From positions 1 through 10,672 of the forward strand of contig DHOF01000110.1 in the NCBI GenBank assembly GCA_002411615.1: 10,672 nucleotides of DNA. The letters are read 5' to 3'. How positions within the stretch are numbered: position 1 is the first letter of the stretch; the number at the start of each line of letters is the position of its first letter. Under the pieces are notes generated by a model. That model ran no database searches, had not been told where the DNA came from, and was given only the letters and a program-made list of their open reading frames with translations. Shown piece by piece: positions 5,463 to 10,672 of this stretch. This stretch comes from Ruminococcaceae bacterium UBA5397. GTDB taxonomy: Bacteria; Bacillota; Clostridia; Oscillospirales; Acutalibacteraceae. Made by a program: the position numbers and the translations under genes.

Positions 5463-6755
5463 TCAGTAAAATCCGGTTTAGCCGGAATGGATACAGCTTT
5501 CACCGCCTCCTTTGGCAGTGGTCATCCTATTATTGGTATTTTAGCCGAATATGATGCACTTTCGGGGCTCAGCCAAAAAGCCAATGTTGCGTCTCCTTCT
5601 CCCAGAGAAGAAACTCCAAACGGGCATGGCTGCGGACACAGTCTTTTGGGCAGCGGCTCTGTCGGTGCCGCACTGATGGTACGGGATTATCTAAAAGGAA
5701 CAAAGAAATCCGGCACAGTGGTTTTATATGGCTGCCCTGCAGAAGAAGGCGGCTCCGGAAAAGCTTATCTTGCCAGAGACGGCGCATTTGATTGTCTTGA
5801 CGCTGCCATCACATGGCATCCCGGTGGAGGCAATGCTGTTGCGACCGGCTCCATGATGGCAAATTGTCAGGCTTATTTCCGCTTTAAAGGAGTTTCTGCC
5901 CATGCTGCCGGGGCTCCACATCTGGGTCGCAGTGCTCTGGATGCCGTAGAACTGATGGACGTTGGCGCTAACTATCTGCGGGAACATATTGAGCCAACCG
6001 ACCGAATTCATTACGCAATTACCAACACCGGTGGAATTTCTCCAAACGTAATTCCAAACCACGCAGAGGTCATCTACTTAATTCGCTCTACTGACTCTGA
6101 AAAAGTACAGAAACTTTACGATCGTGTCTGCAAGATCGCAAAAGGTGCTGCTCTGATGACAGAAACTGACGTGGAAATCCGATTTGATAAAGCCTGCTCC
6201 AATGTGGTTTCAAACTCCGTACTGGAAGAGGTTCTTTATCAGAGTATGACGAGTGTTCCTCTTCCTGTTTATACAGAACAGGAACTGAATTTTGCAAAAG
6301 AGATCAAAAAGACCGTTAAAGAAATAGATCTGGCAAGTGACCTTTCTCTGACGGCATCTTCTGCCGCAGAAAAGCGCAAGATGATTGCAAAGTGTCAAGA
6401 ACTGCCGATGATGAATTTTGTTCTGCCTCACAAGCACTTGGATATTAATATTCCGGGTTCTTCAGATGTCGGTGACTGCAGTCATGTCGTTCCAACCGCT
6501 CAGTTTATTGGAGCCTGTTTTGTGCCTGGTACACCGGCACACTCCTGGCAGGCCGTAGCACAGGGAATTTCGGGCACAGCAGTCAAAGGAATGCTTTATG
6601 CTGCGAGAGTTCTCTCTGATACGGCAAAAAGGCTGATCGACGATCCTACCATTCTTTCAAAGGCTAAGGAAGAATTTTTATCTGAAACAGGCGGAAAACC
6701 ATATCACTGTCCAATCCCGCCCGAAATCATGCCAAATAGTAACGCAAAAAAATAA
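5340..6755 (+). CDS. abgB: M20-family amidohydrolase, AbgB-like (aminobenzoyl-glutamate hydrolase subunit type)
   Basis: This 471-residue metallohydrolase cleaves amide bonds of N-acyl or N-aryl amino acids; E. coli AbgB (481 aa) is the closest type by length and motifs. Metal-site motifs are EYDAL (70-74), HGCGH (96-100), PAEEGG (133-138) and TWHPG (158-162). The dimerisation/lid part holds GVSAHAAGAP (184-193), and a late motif AHSWQAVAQG lies near the C-terminus. These match the AbgB/M20 peptidase group with HGCGHSLLG. No signal peptide is present, so it is cytosolic. I start it at the ATG at 5340, which has AAGGAAG 9 nt upstream and the same METYEKLL start as the upstream duplicate. A TTG at 5298 in frame would add 14 residues derived from the repeat and is rejected. 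It follows the symporter by 168 bp and precedes a second M20 gene by 49 bp. In E. coli AbgA and AbgB act together on p-aminobenzoyl-glutamate; the same pairing is likely here, but the substrate is not proven. Confidence 0.88.
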   Translation: METYEKLLTQLNAKVWDFSELKFCEYRSSGAIIDLLKKEGFSVKSGLAGMDTAFTASFGSGHPIIGILAEYDALSGLSQKANVASPSPREETPNGHGCGHSLLGSGSVGAALMVRDYLKGTKKSGTVVLYGCPAEEGGSGKAYLARDGAFDCLDAAITWHPGGGNAVATGSMMANCQAYFRFKGVSAHAAGAPHLGRSALDAVELMDVGANYLREHIEPTDRIHYAITNTGGISPNVIPNHAEVIYLIRSTDSEKVQKLYDRVCKIAKGAALMTETDVEIRFDKACSNVVSNSVLEEVLYQSMTSVPLPVYTEQELNFAKEIKKTVKEIDLASDLSLTASSAAEKRKMIAKCQELPMMNFVLPHKHLDINIPGSSDVGDCSHVVPTAQFIGACFVPGTPAHSWQAVAQGISGTAVKGMLYAARVLSDTAKRLIDDPTILSKAKEEFLSETGGKPYHCPIPPEIMPNSNAKK

Positions 6756-6804
6756 GATCGTTTTATGCGGCTTTTCCCAATAGAAAAAGGGGGCAATTTT
6801 ATTC

Positions 6805-7977
6805 ATGACAATTCTTGAATCCGCGCAAAAGATGGAACCGCATCTTTCCGAACTGCGGGAAGAATTCCATCGCCATCCGGAGGCAGCTTTTGAAGAAAAA
6901 GAAACCTCTGTTTTGATTGCAGCGGAACTGCGAAAAATCGGCAGCTATCAAATTACAGAAAATATCTGCGGTCACGGAATTCTTGCAGAAATCCATGGCA
7001 GCAAGCCCGGCAAAGCTGTCGCTCTTCGCGCCGATATGGACGCCCTTCAGATCACAGAAGAAACAGGGCTGCCATTTTGTTCTCAAACTCCGGGCATGAT
7101 GCATGCATGCGGCCATGATAATCATATTACGATGCTGTTGGGCGCAGCGCATCTGCTCGCACAATTCCAAGATCAAATTTCCGGAACAGTCCGGCTCATT
7201 TTTCAGCCTGCTGAAGAGCTTTCGCCAAAAGGCGGCTCCCGTTCCATGATTGAAGCCGGTGCATTAAAAGGAATCAATGCGATTTTTGGCCTGCATGTCT
7301 GGCCGGGACTTCCACTTGGTACCTTTGGTGTAAAGGCTGGCCCGCTGATGGCTGCTTCTGATCATTTCTATGTTAAGATTCACGGAAAATCCGGTCATGC
7401 AGCTACTCCTGAAGCAGGGATCGATTCGCTGCTCGCAGGTGCTCAATTTGTAACTGCGGCGCAGTCGATTATCAGCCGCAACACAGATCCTCTTAAATCG
7501 GCGGTCATCTCCATCGGAACCTTTAAAGCCGGCACGCGCTACAACATTATTGCAGAAGACTGTGCTTTAGAGGGGACCTGCCGTACGTTTGATCCTGACG
7601 TTCGGGATCTTGCAGAGCGGCGTCTGGGAGAAGTATTAAAAGGAATCTGCACCTTGTCACAGTGTACCGGAGAACTTGATTATGAACGGGGCTATATGGC
7701 CGTTAATAATGATGCAGCAATGTCCGACTATGTTCACAAAACTGCTGCTGCTTTATTCGGAGCAGAAAAATCCGTTCTTGTTCCCCATCCTTCCATGTGT
7801 GCAGAAGATTTTGCTTTTTATCTTGATCATGTTCCAGGTGCTTTTGCTTGGATCGGCACTGCAAAAGAGGGAGACCCCAGCTTTCCGCTGCATAGTTCTC
7901 ACTTTACAGCCAATGAGGATATTCTATGGCGTGGTGCAGCATTGCTCGCCTCTTTAGCTCTAAACTTCAAAGGTTAA
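6805..7977 (+). CDS. M20D-family amidohydrolase, AbgA/hippurate-hydrolase-like
   Basis: This 390-residue cytosolic enzyme has the full M20D set: LREEFHRHPE at 17-26, LRADMDAL (74-81), HACGHD (100-105), FQPAEE (133-138), GLHVWP (162-167) and GHAATP (197-202). The late AEDFAFY and LHSSHF motifs are also there. These give the metal ligands and catalytic glutamate of N-acyl-amino-acid amidohydrolases (hippurate hydrolase, N-acetyl-diaminopimelate deacetylase, AbgA, IAA-amino acid hydrolases). Length is normal and no residue looks missing. The start ATG has a G-rich ribosome site (AAAGGGGG) at a rather long 11-nt spacing. As third gene of the operon after a GltS-type carrier and an AbgB-like partner, it most likely works with that partner on an imported acyl or aryl amino acid. 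A generic carboxypeptidase or hippuricase role is the alternative. Confidence 0.9.
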   Translation: MTILESAQKMEPHLSELREEFHRHPEAAFEEKETSVLIAAELRKIGSYQITENICGHGILAEIHGSKPGKAVALRADMDALQITEETGLPFCSQTPGMMHACGHDNHITMLLGAAHLLAQFQDQISGTVRLIFQPAEELSPKGGSRSMIEAGALKGINAIFGLHVWPGLPLGTFGVKAGPLMAASDHFYVKIHGKSGHAATPEAGIDSLLAGAQFVTAAQSIISRNTDPLKSAVISIGTFKAGTRYNIIAEDCALEGTCRTFDPDVRDLAERRLGEVLKGICTLSQCTGELDYERGYMAVNNDAAMSDYVHKTAAALFGAEKSVLVPHPSMCAEDFAFYLDHVPGAFAWIGTAKEGDPSFPLHSSHFTANEDILWRGAALLASLALNFKG

Positions 7978-8000
7978 TTTCTCTTGATAGAAACTTTAAA

Positions 8001-8034
8001 GAAAAAGGTTCCGTTTTTCGGAACCTTTTTCTTT
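8001..8034 (+). terminator. Intrinsic terminator of the gltS-M20-M20 operon
   Basis: A perfect 13-bp stem GAAAAAGGTTCCG / CGGAACCTTTTTC with a T5 loop is followed by further T residues, 23 bp after the last stop codon. It gives a clear 3' end to the operon. Confidence 0.93.
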
Positions 8035-8106
8035 GTATCTGGCATATGATATGTCTGCCTTATGTCTTTCCCTGCACAATTTTTATCTGTTATAAAAGAT
8101 GTTTGC

Positions 8107-8152
8107 ATGTAAAAGTGTCATGAGAAATTAATATAAAATCTTACTTTTACAT
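8107..8152. repeat. 10-bp inverted repeat with 26-bp spacer upstream of the small coiled-coil gene
   Basis: ATGTAAAAGT (8107-8116) and ACTTTTACAT (8143-8152) are exact inverted copies. The right arm overlaps the candidate -10 element of the next gene, as expected of an operator or an upstream RNA fold. Function is unknown. Confidence 0.55.
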
Positions 8153-8158
8153 AAGTAT
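8131..8158 (+). promoter_or_regulatory. Candidate mother-cell (SigE-like) promoter of the small coiled-coil gene
   Basis: ATA (8131-8133), 16 bp, then CATAAGTAT (8150-8158) resembles the SigE pattern ATA-n16-18-CATACAnT, with two mismatches in the -10. Transcription would start near 8164, a dozen bases before the ATG. Such short A/T-rich motifs occur by chance, so this is only a candidate. Confidence 0.3.
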
Positions 8159-8177
8159 TTGCGGGGACGGTGATGGT

Positions 8178-8600
8178 ATGGATGACTTTTGTAAAAGCTC
8201 AAATTATAGAAGCACTTGGCGACCTTTAATGAAAGAAGAGGATTCTGGCATAGTCAATTCCCCTCCCAATGTTGAAAAAGTAAAAAAAGAATGTGAAAGT
8301 ATTGAAAAGACCGTGGAGAAAAATGAGACATGCGAGGAAAGTGACATTTTAAAAAAATTAACTCAAATGAGTTCTGATATCAACACATTAAATGATATGC
8401 TCTCTGAGCAAAGAAAAACAATGGATCGTCTGTTTACTCTTTTGGAGGAAAAGGAAACTATAACTCCTAAAAAAGTTTTAAATCTTCAAAAAAACAATTC
8501 GGATCAACATTATTTTATTTCTGTTTTATTTGCCAAATTGCGTCGTTTGTTCGGACGTTTTCTAATATTTAGTCAGCACATCTTGCACATTAAGTTCTAA
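8178..8600 (+). CDS. Hypothetical small protein: coiled coil plus C-terminal basic/hydrophobic helix
   Basis: I do not recognise this 140-residue protein. It begins with a short polar N-terminus (MDDFCKSSNYRSTW) and continues with a strongly charged Lys/Glu-rich helix from about 32 to 95 with heptad-like spacing (ILKKLTQMSSDINTLNDMLS), probably a coiled coil. It ends in an aromatic, basic and hydrophobic stretch (HYFISVLFAKLRRLFGRF, then LIFSQHILHIKF) that could be an amphipathic membrane-binding helix. Three Cys residues lie at about 5, 39 and 52, and there is no signal peptide. Codon use is more A/T-rich than the M20 genes upstream. The ribosome site is weak (GGTG about 5 nt upstream; GCGGGGACGGTG further up). 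No terminator separates it from the Cys-tail protein 71 bp downstream, so the two may be co-transcribed. A structural or assembly role at the spore or cell surface is possible but speculative. Confidence 0.65.
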   Translation: MDDFCKSSNYRSTWRPLMKEEDSGIVNSPPNVEKVKKECESIEKTVEKNETCEESDILKKLTQMSSDINTLNDMLSEQRKTMDRLFTLLEEKETITPKKVLNLQKNNSDQHYFISVLFAKLRRLFGRFLIFSQHILHIKF

Positions 8601-8613
8601 TTCACATATGATA
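8587..8613 (+). promoter_or_regulatory. Candidate SigK-like promoter of the Cys-tail protein gene
   Basis: AC (8587-8588), 16 bp, then CATATGATA (8605-8613) exactly fits the published SigK pattern AC-n16/17-CATAnnnTA. It starts in the last codons of the upstream gene and would give a leader of about 50 nt. The same CATATGATA occurs at 8043-8051, but with poorer -35 spacing. The match is to a short degenerate motif, so confidence is limited. Confidence 0.35.
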
Positions 8614-8671
8614 TACATAGAAAATGATGTATCCTTTCATTTTCAATCTTAAATTTAGGAGTGAAAACTTC

Positions 8672-9493
8672 ATGAGTACTGACGTAGCTCAAGAGCCACT
8701 TGATATTTTTGTCCGAAGAGTTCTGGCGAAATCCGAACTGCTCCAGACACAGGAAGTCTTCCAAGAAAATTATTCCAGCGATACTCCCCCTAAACCTTTG
8801 GGAACAAAGGCCCCACTAACGCTCTATATAATTAACCACGGCGCAGTAGCAACCACTGATTCTCCTAATACAAGTTACGGATCCCCTGTAAAATGTGTGA
8901 AACTCTGCAAACGAATTCTCGATGAAGATCCAGGGAATACCATTCTCTGCACACAGAAATCAAGGGTAGTCCTTAATTTTGAACTGGTTCTAGTCGTGGA
9001 ATACGAGGATAATACTTTTGATGTGCTGACACTTCCAAGAGACCTTGCAGCCTTTACAAAGTACACCGCCTCCACAAAAGCGTTTGTTGCATCCACTGTA
9101 CTTGATCCGACCGGCACACCTGTCATTCAGCACCAGAACGTAACCCAACCTTACGAGCAGTTAGTCATTAAATATAATGCAACGGCAACTGCATACGCTA
9201 ACTTTGAATATACGGTTACGATTCCTCTGACCAGTTTCAGCGCACCTCTGAGGAAATGCGAACTGAATGACCCGACACTTCAGTCTTATATCGTACTGAG
9301 AAATCTGACTTACCAAGTGGATGTACTTGACCAATATTTGGCTCAAGCCGGTGCAACTACCACCATCTGGACCACAATGGTCAACTTCTCACTTTCCGAG
9401 GATATCATCGATAAACTTGGAATCGATCAGGACATTCAAATTATGGGCATCCCAGAATATGTTTGTCAGGATACTGACTGCGACTGCTGCTAA
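8672..9493 (+). CDS. Hypothetical beta-rich protein with Cys-rich C-terminal tail
   Basis: I do not recognise this 273-residue protein. A polar N-terminal helix (about 8-32) and a Pro-rich linker precede many alternating Thr/Val/Tyr/Ile strands from about 48 to 245, typical of a beta-sandwich. The protein ends CQDTDCDCC. Eight Cys lie at 75, 79, 93, 196, 265, 270, 272 and 273. No signal peptide or membrane segment is visible, so any disulphides or metal sites would form after cell lysis or in a protected compartment. Such Cys-tailed beta proteins without signal peptide are common among spore-coat and appendage proteins, but I see no match to a named family. The ATG at 8672 has TTAGGAGTG about 9-10 nt upstream; a frame opening at 8624 adds 16 residues without ribosome site and is rejected. 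It is followed by a strong terminator. Its partner is probably the coiled-coil gene just upstream. Confidence 0.8.
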   Translation: MSTDVAQEPLDIFVRRVLAKSELLQTQEVFQENYSSDTPPKPLGTKAPLTLYIINHGAVATTDSPNTSYGSPVKCVKLCKRILDEDPGNTILCTQKSRVVLNFELVLVVEYEDNTFDVLTLPRDLAAFTKYTASTKAFVASTVLDPTGTPVIQHQNVTQPYEQLVIKYNATATAYANFEYTVTIPLTSFSAPLRKCELNDPTLQSYIVLRNLTYQVDVLDQYLAQAGATTTIWTTMVNFSLSEDIIDKLGIDQDIQIMGIPEYVCQDTDCDCC

Positions 9494-9573
9494 AAGAGTA
9501 TAACAAATCGGTTTTATTGCAAAATGAAGTGCTATTCGTTAAATAGGGAAAAAAACGATCAAGGATCAAATCA

Positions 9574-9615
9574 GGATACCGCCATTGTATTTGACAGATG
9601 GCGGTATCCTTTTTG
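9574..9615 (+). terminator. Intrinsic terminator after the Cys-tail protein gene
   Basis: A perfect 12-bp GC-rich stem GGATACCGCCAT / ATGGCGGTATCC with a 12-nt loop is followed by TTTTTG, 80 bp after the stop codon. The opposite side has no U-run, so it acts only on plus-strand transcripts. Confidence 0.92.
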
Positions 9616-9651
9616 TATTTAAGCATCTTAAAACAGAAGTCTCTATAAAAG

Positions 9652-9786
9652 TCATTGAGAAAAAATGCAGCTGACTTCTTTGTACAACATATAGTAATAG
9701 CGCAAAAAGGATTTCAGATTATAAAAGCGCTCGCTGAAAACACCGTAACAGATTGCGGCTGCAGAAGGAATCACCAAGCAGTCTTT
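9652..9786 (-). pseudogene. Possible coding remnant behind the minus-strand hypothetical gene
   Basis: Directly after the stop of the next minus-strand gene, and in the same frame, a second stop (TAG at 9789-9787) is followed by about 44 sense codons. They read KDCLVIPSAAAICYGVFSER and FYNLKSFLRYYYMLYKEV and so on, to TGA (9654-9652). Codon choice resembles that of nearby genes and the residue mix looks protein-like, but there is no good start or ribosome site. It may be the tail of a decayed gene or a chance reading. Nothing else is seen in the gap 9616-9798. Confidence 0.25.
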
Positions 9787-9798
9787 CTATTCTCTTAT

Positions 9799-10413
9799 TT
9801 AGTCTTCATCAATTATTTTAGCACGATACATGCCTTGCTTCTTTAATATATCTGCCACATGATACGCATCAAGGCCTTCCATACAGATGCTGCGGCATTC
9901 ACCGGGATAGTCGTGTGAAAAAGTATTCCAAGCAGTTATTAAATGATCAGTTCTGTGTAAACCATATTTCGTTAAAAAAGCGACATATTTTTCCGGCCTT
10001 TTCGAATAAATAGAAACCACTTTGTATTTCTGAATAAAAATTTCTTCATGACTTTTGTGAGATGCAATAGCAAATTGAGATAATCCGTCACTTAATAGCA
10101 GTTGACCGTATGAAGACATTATCGTGTCGATTTGATTTTGCGTTTGCCCATCAAGATACAGCACTTCTTGGTGAAGGATTTCTTTAAATCCCATTTTGTT
10201 TTCTTCATAAATTGACAGCGGCAATTGCATCACGAAAAACAACGGTTCAGGAAGTGCTTTATAAAAATCGGTAACTAACGCTGATAATTTCTCATAGCTA
10301 ACGTTGGCGAAAATGGATTCTCCCTTAAATATCTGATATTCTTCCAAAATCTTATTGGGGAAAGGAATTGTCACTCCGGGAGCAGTTCGAAACATGACAC
10401 CTACTTCTTTCAT
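9799..10413 (-). CDS. Hypothetical protein, about 200 aa
   Basis: I do not recognise this 204-residue soluble protein. It has mixed alpha/beta character, no signal peptide or membrane helix, and few Cys. Notable segments are an N-terminal MFRTAPGVTIPFPNKILEEY, a central LYLDGQTQNQIDTIMSSYGQ and a C-terminal GLDAYHVADILKKQGMYRA, a helix that could be a degenerate helical bundle. The long open frame with ordinary codon use, plus a well-formed promoter just ahead, support a real gene. The start is uncertain. The ATG at 10413 has no ribosome site and would lie only a few bases from the predicted transcription start. An ATG six codons later (10395) has AGGTG very close to it (2 nt). It is monocistronic, pointing away from the tRNA region, and no clear terminator follows. 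Confidence 0.75.
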   Translation of the reverse strand: MKEVGVMFRTAPGVTIPFPNKILEEYQIFKGESIFANVSYEKLSALVTDFYKALPEPLFFVMQLPLSIYEENKMGFKEILHQEVLYLDGQTQNQIDTIMSSYGQLLLSDGLSQFAIASHKSHEEIFIQKYKVVSIYSKRPEKYVAFLTKYGLHRTDHLITAWNTFSHDYPGECRSICMEGLDAYHVADILKKQGMYRAKIIDED

Positions 10414-10424
10414 AAAGATTAGAA

Positions 10425-10453
10425 AATATAATCTTATTGTAACAGCCCAGCAA
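10425..10453 (-). promoter_or_regulatory. Sigma-A-type promoter of the minus-strand hypothetical gene
   Basis: On the minus strand -35 TTGCTG (10453-10448) and -10 TATATT (10430-10425) are separated by 17 bp. The start point would fall near 10418, so the message has almost no leader before the ATG at 10413. Confidence 0.6.
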
Positions 10454-10500
10454 AAGGAAATCTATAAGGGAATATGAAAATAATAGTAAGAGTATCTAAT

Positions 10501-10528
10501 TGTTGACTTGCATGTTGACTTGCATGTT
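10501..10528. repeat. 12-bp tandem repeat (2.3 copies)
   Basis: TGTTGACTTGCA occurs at 10501-10512 and again at 10513-10524, with a further TGTT. Each copy holds TTGACT. It lies in the non-coding gap between the hypothetical gene and the tRNA terminator. Apart from the promoter on one side and the terminator on the other, I see nothing else in 10454-10576. Confidence 0.85.
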
Positions 10529-10576
10529 TTCGAATTTTATCGTTATTTTGCGTGGTTTTCCGTTAATTTAGGATAT

Positions 10577-10626
10577 AAAAAAGCCGCACCAGAAAGCCTG
10601 TAAATGGCTATCTAATGCGGTTTTTT
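10577..10626 (-). terminator. Intrinsic terminator of the tRNA-Pro transcript
   Basis: Read leftward, CCGCA pairs with TGCGG around an inner AGCC / GGCT hairpin, and the outer part runs into CTTTTTT. It begins 2 bp after the tRNA 3' end, so it closes the tRNA transcription unit. The A6 and T6 flanks would also let it work on plus-strand RNA. Confidence 0.8.
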
Positions 10627-10628
10627 AC

Positions 10629-10672
10629 TGGTCGGAGTGACAGGATTCGAACCTGCGGCATCCTGCTCCCAA
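10629..10672 (-). tRNA. tRNA-Pro(UGG), 3' part (cut by window end)
   Basis: The minus strand reads anticodon-loop TTGGGA, stem GCAGG, variable ATGCC, T-stem GCAGG, T-loop TTCGAAT, CCTGT, then acceptor strand CACTCCG, discriminator A and encoded CCA. The loop places TGG at positions 34-36, which reads proline codons. The window stops at position 33, so the 5' half (acceptor strand, D arm, half the anticodon stem) is outside. The acceptor 3' strand predicts a 5' end CGGAGTG, usual for tRNA-Pro. Confident. Confidence 0.93.

Noticed and set aside
8624..8671. Upstream start for the Cys-tail protein
   Set aside because: No ribosome site before 8624, while AGGAGTG precedes the ATG at 8672; the extra 16 residues do not resemble a signal peptide.
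9655..9846. Plus-strand frame of 63 codons with a TTG start
   Set aside because: No ribosome site, it follows a strong terminator and overlaps the end of the minus-strand gene; the opposite strand reads more like protein.
10501..10528. CRISPR-like repeat
   Set aside because: Units are 12 bp and directly adjacent with no spacers, and no cas genes are present.
10515..10543. Plus-strand promoter TTGACT-17-TATCGT
   Set aside because: The -10 is poor and no plus-strand gene follows; only the tRNA terminator lies downstream.

Overview
The window looks like chromosomal DNA of a low-to-mid GC Gram-positive anaerobe of the Clostridia (Ruminococcaceae/Oscillospiraceae-like). The basis is A-rich Shine-Dalgarno sites of the AGGAG type, FeoA/FeoB with an MntR-type regulator, GltS and M20 genes of Firmicutes type, T-rich intrinsic terminators and a CCA-encoding tRNA-Pro. 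Genus and species cannot be set from the sequence. Motifs resembling mother-cell sporulation promoters near 8.1-8.6 kb would fit a spore former, but this is inference.

Layout. (1) 1-2189, metal block: feoB (minus strand, cut by the window start) and feoA (minus), with an MntR/DtxR-type regulator running divergently on the plus strand. (2) 2203-3565: a minus-strand regulator with a sensor domain, a GGDEF/GTP-cyclohydrolase-III-like domain and a winged helix. Its start is separated from its body by a one-base frameshift lying in a small perfect hairpin. (3) 3681-8034: a three-gene plus-strand operon reading away from that regulator. It holds a GltS-family Na+/glutamate-type symporter, an AbgB-like M20 amidohydrolase and an AbgA-like/M20D amidohydrolase, closed by a strong terminator. 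The start of the abgB-like gene lies in a 139-bp tandem duplication that leaves a 45-codon minigene ending one base before the real start codon. (4) 8131-9615: a small coiled-coil protein and a 273-aa beta-rich protein with a Cys-rich tail, both unrecognised, followed by a terminator. (5) 9616-10672: an unrecognised minus-strand gene with a clear promoter, a possible coding remnant behind it, a 12-bp tandem repeat, and the 3' half of tRNA-Pro(UGG) with its terminator.

How the genes work together. FeoA/FeoB import Fe2+, and the adjacent metal-responsive repressor is the obvious candidate to control them. The central operon has the logic of E. coli abgRABT: import of an N-acyl or N-aryl amino acid (p-aminobenzoyl-glutamate-like), then amide cleavage by two M20 enzymes. 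Here a GltS-type carrier stands in the place of AbgT, and a different class of regulator in the place of the LysR-type AbgR. The substrate is inferred, not shown. The best points for follow-up are the regulator frameshift, the tandem duplication over the amidohydrolase start, and the unrecognised Cys-tail protein module.
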